A stretch of 64,000 bases of DNA from an uncultured Clostridia bacterium (GCA_947166625.1 CAMVEX010000007.1:1-64000); one strand, 5' to 3'; counted from the first letter of the stretch, positions 42,942-53,836 are shown. Made by a program: numbers and translations. Notes: a model not told the origin generated them from the sequence alone.

Positions 42942-43457
42942 ATGTTAGTCAACAAAAACGAAAACGCGATACCGGATTATTATTACAGACATATTCTCGA
43001 TATTACTCCCGATAAGATCAAAAATATGGGAGCCGAAGCGGTGGCGGTCGATCTTGACAACACCGCGGTGCATTTCGGCTCTTTCAGATTAGAGGACGGG
43101 ATGCGCGAATGGACGGAGAATATGCTCAGCTCCGGCATCAAGGTGTATATAGTCACAAACGCACTCCTCGGCAGGGCTTTTATCCTCTCGAGGCAGATGT
43201 GTTCGGTGGGCTTCACCGCGATTTCTCTCAAGCCTTCGACCAGAGGGATCGAAACCGCCTCGCGCCGCCTCGGAGTCCCCGTTTCAAAAATCGCGATGAT
43301 AGGCGATAAGCTTTCGAGCGATGTTCTCGCCGCAAACAGAGCGGGAGCGATAGCGGTAAAGGTTGAGCCGCTCAGCAAGAGCTCCGGCAAAGCGGCGAAA
43401 TATGCCGCCGCAGCCGCAGCCGCTGCCGCGACCGTAGTAACAGCCGTGATCAAATAA
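42942..43457 (+). CDS. yqeG: YqeG-family HAD phosphatase
   Basis: A 171-residue HAD superfamily (IIIA) phosphatase. The start PDYYYRHILDITPDKIK matches YqeG; the catalytic loop VDLDNTAVHF is near residue 33, motif II Thr-Asn in VYIVTNALL, and motif III Lys-Pro in SLKPSTRG, then IGDKLSSDVLAANRAG. The C-terminus carries an unusual alanine-rich hydrophobic tail of about 20 residues that is not part of the HAD fold. Substrate unknown. In other Firmicutes the gene neighbours yqeH and aroE; neither is here. Confidence 0.9.
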   Translation: MLVNKNENAIPDYYYRHILDITPDKIKNMGAEAVAVDLDNTAVHFGSFRLEDGMREWTENMLSSGIKVYIVTNALLGRAFILSRQMCSVGFTAISLKPSTRGIETASRRLGVPVSKIAMIGDKLSSDVLAANRAGAIAVKVEPLSKSSGKAAKYAAAAAAAAATVVTAVIK

Positions 43458-43485
43458 AAATAACATACATTCCTCTTGATACAGT

Positions 43486-43520
43486 AAAAATCCGCAGGGT
43501 CAGTTATCCTGCGGATTTTT
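43486..43520. terminator. Bidirectional intrinsic terminator
   Basis: AAAAATCCGCAGG (43486-43498) pairs with CCTGCGGATTTTT (43508-43520), between the convergent yqeG and M20 peptidase genes. Confidence 0.88.
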
Positions 43521-43522
43521 GT

Positions 43523-44980
43523 TTATTTATAATTCTTTATGATGTATTTGTAGCATTTTACGCCTTCAGCGACGGCGTCGGTGCTTATGCTCTCATTCGC
43601 GCCGTGCATTGCCGCCATCTGATCGGGATGAACTCTCATCGGGCAAAGCCTGATACAATTATCGCTGACGGATTCATATTTGCGGCAATCCGTGCCGCCG
43701 GTCATATAATACGGCGTGAAGCAATAACCGGGATAGCAGGCGTTGACACATTCTTCTATATACTTCATTTCCGCGCTGTGAGAATCGGTAATTCCCGAAG
43801 CACTGTTTCCGATGATCAGCTCGGTTTCAATATCATATTTCGCGGCAATCTTTTTGAGGACCGCGAGGCACGAATCAAGATCCTGCTGAATGGCGGGGCG
43901 GATATTCGCAACAACATAAGCCTCGGACGGTATCACATTCGCCGCCTCGGAGCCGCCGCTCATGGTAAAAACGACGGTCGTGGTAAGGAAGGCGTTTGCC
44001 ATCGGTGAAAATTTCGGCATTGCAAAGCCTACAATGGGCTTGAAGAGCCAAAGATTACCGAGCAGAAGCCTCAACGGGAACGACAGGTAAGGAGCGAGCC
44101 TCGTAAACATCTCCGTTACCACCGGGGTAAACTGCTTCTTGAAGGGATTCTTTTTCTCTATCTCGCATACAAAAGCGGAGAGCCTTGCTATCGGAGTATT
44201 CTTCGGAGGAGTTGAGGAATGGCCTCCCTTTCCCTTCGCGGTAAATCTGATATGAGCGGAGCCTTTTTCGACCACGCCCGCGGCGGCTACCCAGGTATTC
44301 ATTCCGGGCAAAAGTCCGTTGACTATCGCTCCGCCTTCATCCATCACAAAAGCGAGCCTGATTCCTCTTTCCTTAAACCATTCCACGATGCGTTCGGCTC
44401 CGCCGCCCGAATTCTCTTCATTGACGGAGCTTGTAAGATACAGATCCTGACCGGGCTTAAAGCCCTCAGAAAGCAATTCCTCGACCGCCTGCCATTCGGC
44501 AAACACGGTGGATTTGCAATCGAATGCTCCCCTGCCGTGGACTCTGCCGTCTGCAATCTCTCCGGAAAAAGGCGGATACTTCCAGGCGCCGTCATCCGTT
44601 GCAGGGACAACATCCTGATGGCCCATAAAAAGGATCGGTTTTTTTGAAGGATCCGCTCCCTTGATTTTTACTATGAGATTGCCGTCTATATCGGTTATCT
44701 CCCCCGCCTCAAAAATACGCGGAAAAATCTCTTTCATCACGGCGTGGAGCTGCCTGAATCTCTCGGGGCAGGGCTCGCCGCGCTGAGCGGACACCGTAGG
44801 CACCTTGACCATCGCAGAGAGTTTTTCGGCGTAGAGCTTCTCTTCATCCGCCGTAAATGATACGGCGCTTTTTTTATCTGCCGGCTTGGCTTTTATCAAT
44901 AACGCCCTTATTATCGCTGTAAGCAAAAGAATCAAAAGCAGAGCGATTATACCGACAAGAGCAAACAGAAAATATTTCAT
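43523..44980 (-). CDS. Membrane-anchored M20-family metallopeptidase
   Basis: A 485-residue zinc peptidase of the carboxypeptidase S/PM20D1-like M20 group. An N-terminal membrane helix (residues about 3-28) is followed by metal and catalytic motifs: MGHQDVVP near residue 120, GRGAFDCKST near residue 150, NEENSGGG near residue 188, and a late metal His in PMRVHPDQMAAMHGANESI. The VVEKGSAHIRFTAKGKGGHSS segment marks the lid domain. Likely substrates are small peptides or N-acyl amino acids. The ribosome binding site is AAAGGGATG. It follows the V-ATPase operon after a strong terminator. Confidence 0.9.
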   Translation of the reverse strand: MKYFLFALVGIIALLLILLLTAIIRALLIKAKPADKKSAVSFTADEEKLYAEKLSAMVKVPTVSAQRGEPCPERFRQLHAVMKEIFPRIFEAGEITDIDGNLIVKIKGADPSKKPILFMGHQDVVPATDDGAWKYPPFSGEIADGRVHGRGAFDCKSTVFAEWQAVEELLSEGFKPGQDLYLTSSVNEENSGGGAERIVEWFKERGIRLAFVMDEGGAIVNGLLPGMNTWVAAAGVVEKGSAHIRFTAKGKGGHSSTPPKNTPIARLSAFVCEIEKKNPFKKQFTPVVTEMFTRLAPYLSFPLRLLLGNLWLFKPIVGFAMPKFSPMANAFLTTTVVFTMSGGSEAANVIPSEAYVVANIRPAIQQDLDSCLAVLKKIAAKYDIETELIIGNSASGITDSHSAEMKYIEECVNACYPGYCFTPYYMTGGTDCRKYESVSDNCIRLCPMRVHPDQMAAMHGANESISTDAVAEGVKCYKYIIKNYK

Positions 44981-44992
44981 TTTATCATCCCT

Positions 44993-45023
44993 TTCAAAAA
45001 TCTCCCGGCATAGCTGCCGGGAG
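44993..45023 (-). terminator. Intrinsic terminator of the V-ATPase operon
   Basis: On the minus strand CTCCCGGCA/TGCCGGGAG (45002-45010 with 45015-45023), perfect 9-bp stem, followed by ATTTTTG. Confidence 0.85.
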
Positions 45024-45039
45024 TAAGATTAAGACGGGT

Positions 45040-45693
45040 TTACTGCTCATAGTGATGAGCCTGATTTAGCATCATATCCTTCACCTTCATAAGGCGCGTG
45101 GTGGTGCTTCTTTCATTCTCATCAAGCTTCATGGAAATATATTTGATGGTTTCTTCATATCTCGGGATCATGACATGCTCAAGCGCATTTACCCTGCGGC
45201 GGGTCTTTTCTATTTCATCCGCCATAAGCTGGCATGATTTCTCGATCTCGGCAAGGCGTATCATCTTGGGCATTATATCCGAAAGCGCCTTTACCGCGAT
45301 ATCAAGCTCGCCGGATGTTTCGGCAAATCCGTAGGAATAAATATCATGCTCATTCGCGGTCCTGAATTTTACATCAAAGGCGGGTATCATTACGCTCATC
45401 ACATTTTTTTCCGTAACATTCAGATACATTTCCTGAGTGGGAAGCATCAGCGCAACATCGAGAGCCTTATCGCTCATCACACATCTGGCTACGCTCATCG
45501 CGGTATTTGCCCTGCTGATACCCTCCTCGACCTCTTTGCGAAGCTCTTTATTTTCACGCACTTTTTCGAGAAATATGCGCATAAGCTCATCGCGCTTATC
45601 TTTGAGGAGTTTATGACCTCTGCGGGCGGTGACAAGCTTCCTTTTCAGATTGGTTAGCTCCATTCGGGTGGGGTTGACATTCATTATTGCCAT
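45040..45693 (-). CDS. ntpD: V-type ATPase subunit D
   Basis: Central rotor shaft subunit of 217 residues, largely coiled coil. It begins MAIMNVNPTRMELTNLKRKL and has the family segment RRGHKLLKDKRDELMR, then RRVNALEHVMIPRYEETIKYI near residue 165, where D subunits carry the conserved VNALE motif. It is the last gene of the nine-gene operon, 14 bp after ntpB, and is followed by a strong terminator. Confidence 0.96.
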   Translation of the reverse strand: MAIMNVNPTRMELTNLKRKLVTARRGHKLLKDKRDELMRIFLEKVRENKELRKEVEEGISRANTAMSVARCVMSDKALDVALMLPTQEMYLNVTEKNVMSVMIPAFDVKFRTANEHDIYSYGFAETSGELDIAVKALSDIMPKMIRLAEIEKSCQLMADEIEKTRRRVNALEHVMIPRYEETIKYISMKLDENERSTTTRLMKVKDMMLNQAHHYEQ

Positions 45694-45707
45694 AGCTTCA
45701 CCCCGCC

Positions 45708-47081
45708 TCAGACCTTGCCGTAATATTTATCGAGATATTCATCGCTGATTCTCTTGAGCTCGCTTCTGGGCAGTATTTCAAGCAGCTTCCAGCCGATATC
45801 AAGGGTCTCCTCTATATCCCTGTTGGTTTCATAGCCCTGTGAAACATATACTTTTTCAAATTCATCGGCAAATTTTGCGTAAAGCTTATCCATATCGGTA
45901 AGAGCCGCTTCACCGAGAACTACCATAAGCTCTTTTGCGTCTTTACCTCTCGCGTAGGCAGAGAAAATCTGATTCATGGTGTTTGAATGATCTTCTCTCG
46001 TCTTTCCCTCGCCTATGCCCTTATCTTTAAGACGGGAAAGGGATGGCAAAACATTTATGGGAGGATTGACGCCTTTTCTGTAAAGCTCGCGGTCAAGAAT
46101 TATCTGACCCTCGGTAATGTAACCGGTGAGGTCGGGGATCGGATGAGTTTTATCATCCTCGGGCATCGTGAGAATGGGGATCATGGTGATCGAGCCGTCT
46201 TTGCCCCTCTGCCTGCCCGCTCTCTCATAGATCGACGCTAAGTCGGTGTACATATATCCGGGATATCCGCGGCGGCCGGGAACCTCTTTACGAGCGGCGG
46301 AAACCTCACGCAGAGCGTCTGCGTAGTTTGTGATATCCGTGAGGATAACAAGCACATGCATACCCTTATCGAAGGCAAGATACTCGGCGGCGGTCAGCGC
46401 CATTTTGGGGGTCGCAATCCTCTCAATGGCGGGGTCATTCGCGAGATTTGAAAACATAACCGTCCTGTCAAGGGCGCCGGTAGAGCGGAAAGACTGCACA
46501 AAATAATCGCTCTCTTCAAAGGTGATGCCCATTGCGGCGAAAACGACCGCAAACTGCTCATCCTTGCCTCTGACCTTTGACTGCCTCGCTATCTGCGCGG
46601 CAAGGCGTGCGTGAGGAAGTCCGCTCATTGAGAATATCGGGAGCTTCTGACCTCTTACAAGGGTATTGAGCCCGTCAATGGCGGAGACGCCGGTCTGAAT
46701 AAATTCCTGAGGATAACTGCGGGCGGCGGGGTTTATGGGGACGCCGTTAACATCCATTCTCTTTTCGGGGATGATCTCAGGGCCGCCGTCTATCGGTCTG
46801 CCGAGGCCGTCAAAGACTCTGCCGAGCATATCGAGCGAAAGCCCGAGCTCCATCTGCCTGCCGGTGAAACGCACGACACTGTCGGCAAGGTTGATGCCGG
46901 TGGAATCCTCAAAAAGCTGGACGAGGGCATTCGTACCGTCTATCTCAAGGACTCTGCATCTTCTCTTTTCACCGTTTGAAAGCTCGATCTCTCCGAGCTC
47001 ATTATACGCCACTCCTTCGACCTCGCGCACGAGCATAAGGGGGCCTGCCACTTCCTGAATAGTTCTGTATTCTTTGGGCAT
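45708..47081 (-). CDS. ntpB: V-type ATPase subunit B (non-catalytic)
   Basis: Regulatory nucleotide-binding subunit of the A3B3 head, 457 residues. Family segments include [30 protein letters not shown] (no P-loop lysine/threonine, as expected for B), and [21 protein letters not shown]. It shares one base with the A subunit stop, so translation is coupled. Normal length. Confidence 0.97.
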   Translation of the reverse strand: MPKEYRTIQEVAGPLMLVREVEGVAYNELGEIELSNGEKRRCRVLEIDGTNALVQLFEDSTGINLADSVVRFTGRQMELGLSLDMLGRVFDGLGRPIDGGPEIIPEKRMDVNGVPINPAARSYPQEFIQTGVSAIDGLNTLVRGQKLPIFSMSGLPHARLAAQIARQSKVRGKDEQFAVVFAAMGITFEESDYFVQSFRSTGALDRTVMFSNLANDPAIERIATPKMALTAAEYLAFDKGMHVLVILTDITNYADALREVSAARKEVPGRRGYPGYMYTDLASIYERAGRQRGKDGSITMIPILTMPEDDKTHPIPDLTGYITEGQIILDRELYRKGVNPPINVLPSLSRLKDKGIGEGKTREDHSNTMNQIFSAYARGKDAKELMVVLGEAALTDMDKLYAKFADEFEKVYVSQGYETNRDIEETLDIGWKLLEILPRSELKRISDEYLDKYYGKV

Positions 47082-48853
47082 CAGTATTCCTCCTTGTTTG
47101 ACTCGGCGACTTTAAGCTGATATGCAAGATCGTCGGATATTTTTTTGAATTCATCATTTACGTTCTCTTCGGGAACATATTTGAATCTGCCGATCGCCTC
47201 TCTTACTGGAAGGGCGACTATTTCATTGATATTCGCTCCGTTGCCGAGGGCGGCGATGGATTCATCATAATATTTGATGACCAGCTTCATCATACAATAC
47301 TGCTTGTTGAGCGAGGTATAGGTATCGACCTCGTGGAAGGCAAGCTGATGAAGGAAATCTTCGCGGATGGACCTCGCCGCTTCCATTTTGAGGCGGTCGG
47401 AGGGAGAAAGCGCATCCATACCGACGAGCTTGACTATTTCATCAAGCGACGCTTCATCCGAGAGCAGAGCCATGATCCTTCCTCTGAGAGCGGTCCATTC
47501 GGGGTTAACATTATCATTAAACCATTTACCGAGAGAATCGGCGTAGTTTGAATAGCTTGTGAGCCAGTTGATAGCCGGGAAATGGCGTTTATAGGCGAGC
47601 GCCGAATCAAGGCCCCAGAAAACTTTTACGATACGGAGGGTCGCCTGGGAAACGGGCTCGGAAATATCGCCGCCGGGAGGCGAAACAGCGCCGATTACGG
47701 AAAGAGCTCCCTCGCGCTCATCCGAGCCGAGCGAGATCACTCTGCCCGCTCTCTCATAAAACTGAGCAAGACGGCTGCCGAGATAAGCGGGATAGCCTTC
47801 TTCACCGGGCATCTCTTCAAGACGGCCGGACATTTCACGAAGGGCCTCCGCCCATCTGGAGGTAGAATCCGCCATAAGCGCTACAGAATAACCCATATCG
47901 CGGAAATACTCGGCTATTGTGATGCCGGTATAAATAGAAGCTTCTCTCGCCGCAACGGGCATATCCGAGGTGTTGGCTATAAGGACGGTACGCTCCATAA
48001 GGGATCTGCCTGTATGCGGATCTATAAGCTCGGGGAACTCATTGAGAACATCGGTCATTTCGTTGCCGCGCTCTCCGCACCCGATATAAACGACTATATC
48101 CGCCTCAGCCCACTTTGCAAGCTGATGCTGTGTAACGGTTTTGCCGCTGCCGAAGGGGCCGGGAATCGCCGCGACGCCGCCCTTAGCTATCGGGAAAAGG
48201 GCGTCAACGACCCTCTGACCGGTAACGAGAGGAATATCGGGCGAAATCTTTTTGGCATAGGGTCTGCCGCGTCTGACAGGCCACTTTTGCATAAGGGTAA
48301 GCTCATAATCACTGCCGCTGTCGGTCTTGAGCGAGCCGATCTTTTCGGTTATCTTGTATTCGCCTGCGGCTATCTCGGAGACCGTGCCCGATACGGTGGG
48401 GGGCACCATGATCTTATGGAGAACTACATCGGTTTCTTTTACCGTTCCGATCACATCTCCGCCGATAACTCTGTCACCCGGCTTTACACAGGGCTCAAAA
48501 TGCCACACGGCGTCTCTGTCAAGCGCAGGGACTTCGATACCCCTCGTGAGGTTGTTGCCGGCGATCTCTTTTATCTTTTCAAGCGGGCGCTGAATTCCGT
48601 CAAATATGCCCTTGATAAGGCCGGGGCCGAGCTCAACGCTGAGCGGCTCTTCGGTGGATTCGACAGGCTCGCCGGTCTTGATCCCGGAGGTTTCTTCATA
48701 AACCTGTATGGAAGCCCTGTCGCCTCGCATTTCGATTATCTCGCCGATAAGACGGGAATCGGAAACACGCACAACATCAAACATATTCGCGTCTCTCATC
48801 CCGGACGCCACTACAAGCGGCCCGGCAATTTTGGTTATAACACCGGTACTCAT
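47081..48853 (-). CDS. ntpA: V-type ATPase subunit A (catalytic)
   Basis: Catalytic subunit of the V1 head, 590 residues. The P-loop [13 protein letters not shown] lies near residue 233, preceded by the non-homologous region that separates A subunits from F-type beta (about 110-190). [42 protein letters not shown] and ADSTSRW-type catalytic loops are intact. It overlaps ntpB by one base. A long open frame of over 450 codons on the opposite strand is a shadow of codon bias. Confidence 0.98.
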   Translation of the reverse strand: MSTGVITKIAGPLVVASGMRDANMFDVVRVSDSRLIGEIIEMRGDRASIQVYEETSGIKTGEPVESTEEPLSVELGPGLIKGIFDGIQRPLEKIKEIAGNNLTRGIEVPALDRDAVWHFEPCVKPGDRVIGGDVIGTVKETDVVLHKIMVPPTVSGTVSEIAAGEYKITEKIGSLKTDSGSDYELTLMQKWPVRRGRPYAKKISPDIPLVTGQRVVDALFPIAKGGVAAIPGPFGSGKTVTQHQLAKWAEADIVVYIGCGERGNEMTDVLNEFPELIDPHTGRSLMERTVLIANTSDMPVAAREASIYTGITIAEYFRDMGYSVALMADSTSRWAEALREMSGRLEEMPGEEGYPAYLGSRLAQFYERAGRVISLGSDEREGALSVIGAVSPPGGDISEPVSQATLRIVKVFWGLDSALAYKRHFPAINWLTSYSNYADSLGKWFNDNVNPEWTALRGRIMALLSDEASLDEIVKLVGMDALSPSDRLKMEAARSIREDFLHQLAFHEVDTYTSLNKQYCMMKLVIKYYDESIAALGNGANINEIVALPVREAIGRFKYVPEENVNDEFKKISDDLAYQLKVAESNKEEY

Positions 48854-48872
48854 ATTAAATCATACCTTTCTG

Positions 48873-49184
48873 TCAGGATAATATATCGCTGCCTACTGCC
48901 TTCTCGACAAACTTGCTCACATTGTCAAGCCCGAGACCCGTATTGCCTCTGACACCGGGGATCGGGATGATTGCAGGCAGAGGTCTTGATGCGAAACGCT
49001 CAAGCTCCGCCGTCATCCCGGCGGCAAGGCGCTCCGTAATATAGATAACTCCGTAATCCGCATCCGCAAGCCTCCTGAGGATCTTAATGCCCTCGGCGGC
49101 GTCTTCCGCGGGGAATATATTGACTCCGAGTGAAGCGAAGCCGTATATACTGTCTTTATCGCCTATTGCGGCGGTCTTATACAT
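48873..49184 (-). CDS. ntpF: V-type ATPase subunit F
   Basis: Small subunit at the base of the rotor, 103 residues. It begins MYKTAAIGDKDSIYGFASLGV and contains DYGVIYITERLA and the IPGVRGNTGLGL stretch, all typical of the family. Overlaps the C subunit gene by eight bases and precedes ntpA by 19 bp. Confidence 0.95.
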   Translation of the reverse strand: MYKTAAIGDKDSIYGFASLGVNIFPAEDAAEGIKILRRLADADYGVIYITERLAAGMTAELERFASRPLPAIIPIPGVRGNTGLGLDNVSKFVEKAVGSDILS

Positions 49185-50142
49185 ATAACTCCCTCACTCT
49201 CTGTGAAATCACGCTGTCGGGGACACCGCTCGCCTTTGCCGAGAGAATAATTCTCACATTTTTGATCTCGGCAAGTTTTCCGTAATAATAAGCCACGGCG
49301 GCGTCCGGACCGAAAACTTCGTGTTTATATTCTTTTGCTTTTTTTGTGATCAGATTATCGCAATACATCTCAAGCAGAGTAAAATCACCGTCTGCATATT
49401 CCGCCAGCTCTTCAAGCCCCGGAGCCTTGACGGCTTCTGCCAAGCCCTTATTATCATAAGCGGCGTTGACGAGTGCAGACGAGTCAAGCTTTCCGCTGCC
49501 GCTGACTGCGTCAAGAGCAAACTGCTTTGTTTTGCCGGTGGATACACAGCGCCTCGCTGTCTTGATATCCGAAACGGCGGCGGTAAGAGTATGGATCTCT
49601 TTGAGAAGGCTGCTCTGAGCCTTATCTGCGCAGGATAATTTGTATGCGGCGCAGGCTTTGTCAATTATTATCTCGGTAAGCTGACCGCTCTGCTTTTCCG
49701 TATAGGCGTGATACGCTTCGTATGCGCAATCTTTCAGATAATCGGGCAAATCGGCAAACTCGCCCTCATCGACCGCCTTTATTATCTTTTCAACAGGGCA
49801 GACGCAGGGAACAGTCATATAACTCTCAAGCGGATGATTTGAGAATTTTGCCTTTATCGCCGCCTTGAGATTGGCAAAATCATTGCCGATTATAACCGCT
49901 TCAAGCAGCGACCTGTCGGGAACGCTCTCTGAAATAAACTGCCAAGCCGATTCAAGCTCCGCCTCGCAAATATCATAAGCCGAATTTGCATCGGGCTGAG
50001 CCCAGCCCTTATCTGTCAAAATTCTGACGGCGGCATCATAGCTTTCGGCGGAAATAAGCCGCTCCAGATCCTGCGCACCGAGCATTTTAAGCTCGTTTGC
50101 CCTTATCCTTGCTATGGCATAAGCATATTCGGTTTCGCGCAT
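49177..50142 (-). CDS. ntpC: V-type ATPase subunit C (archaeal d-type)
   Basis: Helical funnel subunit joining the shaft to the membrane ring, 321 residues. The start ETEYAYAIARIRANELKMLG and motifs LLEAVIIGNDFANLKAAIKA near residue 80 and NVRIILSAKASGVPDSVISQRVRELYV at the end fit the V-ATPase C/AC39 family. It lies 16 bp after ntpE and overlaps ntpF by eight bases. Confidence 0.94.
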   Translation of the reverse strand: MRETEYAYAIARIRANELKMLGAQDLERLISAESYDAAVRILTDKGWAQPDANSAYDICEAELESAWQFISESVPDRSLLEAVIIGNDFANLKAAIKAKFSNHPLESYMTVPCVCPVEKIIKAVDEGEFADLPDYLKDCAYEAYHAYTEKQSGQLTEIIIDKACAAYKLSCADKAQSSLLKEIHTLTAAVSDIKTARRCVSTGKTKQFALDAVSGSGKLDSSALVNAAYDNKGLAEAVKAPGLEELAEYADGDFTLLEMYCDNLITKKAKEYKHEVFGPDAAVAYYYGKLAEIKNVRIILSAKASGVPDSVISQRVRELYV

Positions 50143-50158
50143 TTAAGTTCACCGCCCG

Positions 50159-50749
50159 TCAAAAAATAATTTCGCTGATTTTTTCTTTATAAATATCCGA
50201 ATTCTCTTCGATGACCGCTTCAAAAGAGCAATCGATCGCTATATTTCCGTAATCGAGGAAAACTCCGCTCTCTATCTCGCAGGGTTTATCCGAAAGGACG
50301 CATTCGGCGCCCTTTTCCGCAAGAGCTTCTTTAAGATCTTTGCCGAAATCCGCCGGCAGACGCTCAAGATCCCTTTTGCCTACAAAGGCGGTGCATTTGC
50401 CGGGCATTGCGTTATCGCCCGCAAGCTTCACTACCGCCGGAAAATACTTATCGGCAGGCAGGGCGCTCAGCGCGGAAATCAAAGACGAAAGGGTTTCGTT
50501 GACGGCCTCTACCTTTGCGGAAAGCAGGGTCTGCCTTGAAATCTGCGAAGCCGAAGATTCCGCCATGGTGATAATGTTCCCGGCGTCGCTCACCGCCTTT
50601 TTTTCAGCTTTGAGAGCGAGCTCGGCGCCGTCTTTTTCCGCTTTTGCGGCGATCTCTTCACATTGTTTCTTTGCCCTTGCCTCGATGCCTGAGCATATCA
50701 GGTCGGAATCGGAATTGATTTTTTCAAGTATTTTATCAAGTCCTGTCAT
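50159..50749 (-). CDS. ntpE: V-type ATPase subunit E
   Basis: Peripheral stalk subunit of 196 residues. N-terminal coiled coil (LEKINSDSDLICSGIEARAK, then KKQCEEIAAKAEKDGAE), then a compact C-terminal domain with GVFLDYGNIAIDCSFEAVIEE. ATG at 50749 is chosen: the preceding TGAGGT overlaps the stop of the K gene and a 47-codon longer frame would lie inside that gene. Normal for subunit E in size and position. Confidence 0.92.
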   Translation of the reverse strand: MTGLDKILEKINSDSDLICSGIEARAKKQCEEIAAKAEKDGAELALKAEKKAVSDAGNIITMAESSASQISRQTLLSAKVEAVNETLSSLISALSALPADKYFPAVVKLAGDNAMPGKCTAFVGKRDLERLPADFGKDLKEALAEKGAECVLSDKPCEIESGVFLDYGNIAIDCSFEAVIEENSDIYKEKISEIIF

Positions 50750-50759
50750 ATCAAAGACC

Positions 50760-51248
<489 letters not shown>

Positions 51249-53255
51249 TTAGTCCTCCTTGACCTGATAATACTTTGTATTTGTTTTTAACGGGGTGAAG
51301 GATCTGCCTCCGCCCTCGTAGAATTTTGAGAAAAACTCAACATACTGAAGTCTGTTTGTGTGAACATAGGTACCGATAAGATTTATCGCCATATTCACAA
51401 CATGGCCGAATATAAATACCGCAATCAGCATTACCGCTTTTACGGCTTTATTTGAAGGTATACAACCGAGGGTATTTACAACGGTAGCTATTACGCCGGT
51501 ACAAAGCCCGAGCGCAAGAAGCCTCGAATATGAGAGAATATCGCTCAGCCAGCCCGACGCCGTATTATACAGACCGTAAAGCCCGAGCCCGAGCTTGCCG
51601 ACAATATTTTTTGAATCTCTGCCCGCGGTCAACACCACCGAAACGGCGCCGGCGATCGCGAGATATTTACCTGCCGTAACGAGAACGGGCGGTACGGTGA
51701 CATTGAGAATGCCCGCCCCTATCGGGACGATGCCGAGGATCAGAAGAAATACGGGCACGCAGTCAAACACGGCGCCGGTTTTATTCCCCTGCTTCCACAT
51801 TTTGACAAATGCGCATCCCAAGCCGAAAAACAGGTGGATGATTCCGAAAAGGAATGAATAACACAGCAGCTTCATGGGATCCTTGACCGGCTCAAACCAC
51901 AGGGCTATGGAGCCCGGCTCCTTTGCCCACGGGACCGTCAGCACCTTGCCGAAGAACTGCTCGGATACTCTCGGGATTATATCTCCGAAAAAGCTGCCGA
52001 AAAGCGCTCCCCAGAAGACGGTCGAAAGACCGCACCAGAAATACATATCAACGGTCTTTTTGAGCTTGCCGGTCACCTTATATTTGAATTTGGCTATTCC
52101 GCACCCTATCGCCATCAGCAGACCGTAGCCCGCATCCGACAGCATAAGCCCGAAAAATACATAATAGAATATGCTCATGACGGGATTTGGGTCGAGATCG
52201 GTACGATCGGGCAGAGCGTACATCTCCGTTATCGGCTCTACCGCCGCGGCAAACGGCTTGTTGCGGAGCAAAACGGGTACATCCTCATCGGGCGGATCCG
52301 CCGCCTCAAGAGCCGCGGAGAATTTTTCATAAAGCTCCTCTTTGAGAGCCTCTGTCTTTTCCGCGGGGAGATAACCCCCGAACGCCACCACCGTATCGCC
52401 GGCGGATGTATTTTGAAGCGCTTTGTATCTGTCGCGCTTGATCGTGAACCAGTCACAGGCAAATTTGATATTATCCCGCTCAGCGGCGAGCTCCTTTATG
52501 AGAGCGGTATCATTCCCGATCTCTTCTTTTGCCGCTTCGATTTTTGCCTTCATACGCTCATAGCGCACCTTGGGCGGATGCTTTGTGGGATCCGAAGGAA
52601 AGGCAAAATCCAATCTGCGAAGGGCGGAGAGAACATTCTCATAAGCCTCATTGTGAACGAGGACAAAAATGCAGGATCTGCCGGCAGATTTGCTGACAAC
52701 TTCGCACTCATATCTTTCTTCGCCTTCAAGAAATTGAGCGAGAGCGATCCTGAGACTGTCAGCCGTATATTCGTCGGGCAGAGTGCCTATGACAGCCTTT
52801 GAGCTTTCCGTTCCCTTAAACTGCATGGGAACATCGAGGCTGAGCCAGGGCTCTACGCCGTCCATAGCGGCACGCGCACGCGAGATGAGGGCTTTGTTTT
52901 CGGTTATATTTTTTTCAGCAGCGCAGATCTTGAGGCATACGCCGAGTATCTCATCTGCTTCATCGGATTTTTTGATATATTCGCTTTCGCTCAATACGGG
53001 AATGCCCTTCAGCGCGCTGAGCAGGCTCGATTTTTCGGGAGCGTATCTGTCCGCGATCTCGAGCGCGGTCGAAGCGGTATCGAGGTATTTTTCGATCGAA
53101 GTGACGACCGGACCTGTTTCAAAATAATCCAGCCCATCTGTTTCATCCAGCTTTTTGATCTCCATAACGGAGCGGACCTGAAGAAAATCAAACAGATCCT
53201 TCGCCGAATCTATCGGAGCGACGACTTCGATATATTGCATATCAACCTTTGCCAA
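51249..53255 (-). CDS. ntpI: V-type ATPase subunit I (a-type stator)
   Basis: Membrane stator subunit of 668 residues. The N-terminal half (about 1-340) is a soluble coiled-coil arm; the C-terminal half has about seven to eight membrane helices, beginning near MSIFYYVFFGLMLSDAGYGL, with the essential channel arginine expected in LSYSRLLALGLCTGVIA. NRLQYVEFFSKFYEGGGRSF near the end is a family hallmark. It ends three bases before ntpK. Confidence 0.96.
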   Translation of the reverse strand: MAKVDMQYIEVVAPIDSAKDLFDFLQVRSVMEIKKLDETDGLDYFETGPVVTSIEKYLDTASTALEIADRYAPEKSSLLSALKGIPVLSESEYIKKSDEADEILGVCLKICAAEKNITENKALISRARAAMDGVEPWLSLDVPMQFKGTESSKAVIGTLPDEYTADSLRIALAQFLEGEERYECEVVSKSAGRSCIFVLVHNEAYENVLSALRRLDFAFPSDPTKHPPKVRYERMKAKIEAAKEEIGNDTALIKELAAERDNIKFACDWFTIKRDRYKALQNTSAGDTVVAFGGYLPAEKTEALKEELYEKFSAALEAADPPDEDVPVLLRNKPFAAAVEPITEMYALPDRTDLDPNPVMSIFYYVFFGLMLSDAGYGLLMAIGCGIAKFKYKVTGKLKKTVDMYFWCGLSTVFWGALFGSFFGDIIPRVSEQFFGKVLTVPWAKEPGSIALWFEPVKDPMKLLCYSFLFGIIHLFFGLGCAFVKMWKQGNKTGAVFDCVPVFLLILGIVPIGAGILNVTVPPVLVTAGKYLAIAGAVSVVLTAGRDSKNIVGKLGLGLYGLYNTASGWLSDILSYSRLLALGLCTGVIATVVNTLGCIPSNKAVKAVMLIAVFIFGHVVNMAINLIGTYVHTNRLQYVEFFSKFYEGGGRSFTPLKTNTKYYQVKED

Positions 53256-53293
53256 ATCAACACCTCCTTATCATAGAATATTATCGGTCATAA

Positions 53294-53605
53294 TTATCCG
53301 GTAATCTCACTTATCAGTTTTGAAACGGCCTCGCCGCTTTTTGACAGAGCGTCGGCTTTGATTTTTTCTGCCCGCACAGCCGTTTCATCCGCGGCTTTGC
53401 GGGTTATCTGCTCCGCATCTGCGTGTGCCTTTTGAAGTATGGCTTCGGTTTTTTCGGCCGCCTGCGCACGGTATCTTTCAAGCGTTTCGGCTGCGGTGCT
53501 TTTTGCGCTTTCAACCATATCGCGCGCGTTTTTTTCCGCTTGAGCGGTTTTTTCGGCTCCCGCTTTTTCTGCGGCAATTACCGAATTGATGATTTCGGAC
53601 GCCAT
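53294..53605 (-). CDS. V-type ATPase subunit G/H-like stalk protein
   Basis: A 103-residue, alanine- and lysine-rich coiled-coil protein (VIAAEKAGAEKTAQAEKNA, then ETLERYRAQAAEKTEAILQK). It is the first gene of the V-ATPase operon, 38 bp before ntpI, where the peripheral stalk G (also named H) subunit is encoded in related operons. Identification rests on position and coiled-coil character more than on motifs. Confidence 0.85.
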   Translation of the reverse strand: MASEIINSVIAAEKAGAEKTAQAEKNARDMVESAKSTAAETLERYRAQAAEKTEAILQKAHADAEQITRKAADETAVRAEKIKADALSKSGEAVSKLISEITG

Positions 53606-53648
53606 ATACTACCTCCTTATGTCGATCTCAGGCAAACAAATATATTTT

Positions 53649-53677
53649 ATTATATTACTTTAATATGTTTTTTTCAA
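53649..53677 (-). promoter_or_regulatory. Sigma-A promoter for the V-ATPase operon
   Basis: On the minus strand TTGAAA (53672-53677) and TATAAT (53649-53654) with a 17-bp spacer, 44 bp before the first gene. Confidence 0.75.
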
Positions 53678-53775
53678 TACAATTTAATAAGAATTATCAA
53701 TTTTTGTTGTTTTGTATTGTCATCTTTACATCCGGGTGAATTTTTGACGGTACGGGGATTATTTCATAAAAAACA

Positions 53776-53804
53776 TTGCCAAATTCACGCTCATATAGTA
53801 AAAT
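53776..53804 (+). promoter_or_regulatory. Sigma-A promoter for mscS
   Basis: TTGCCA at 53776-53781 and TAAAAT at 53799-53804, spacer 17 bp. Confidence 0.65.
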
Positions 53805-53836
53805 GATAAGGCAATATAAATTCAAGAGGTCAAGCG

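Noticed and set aside
47582-48952. 456-codon open frame opposite the V-ATPase A and F genes
   Set aside because: It lies wholly antisense to well-identified genes, has no ribosome binding site and resembles no protein. Low stop density in the complementary frame explains it.
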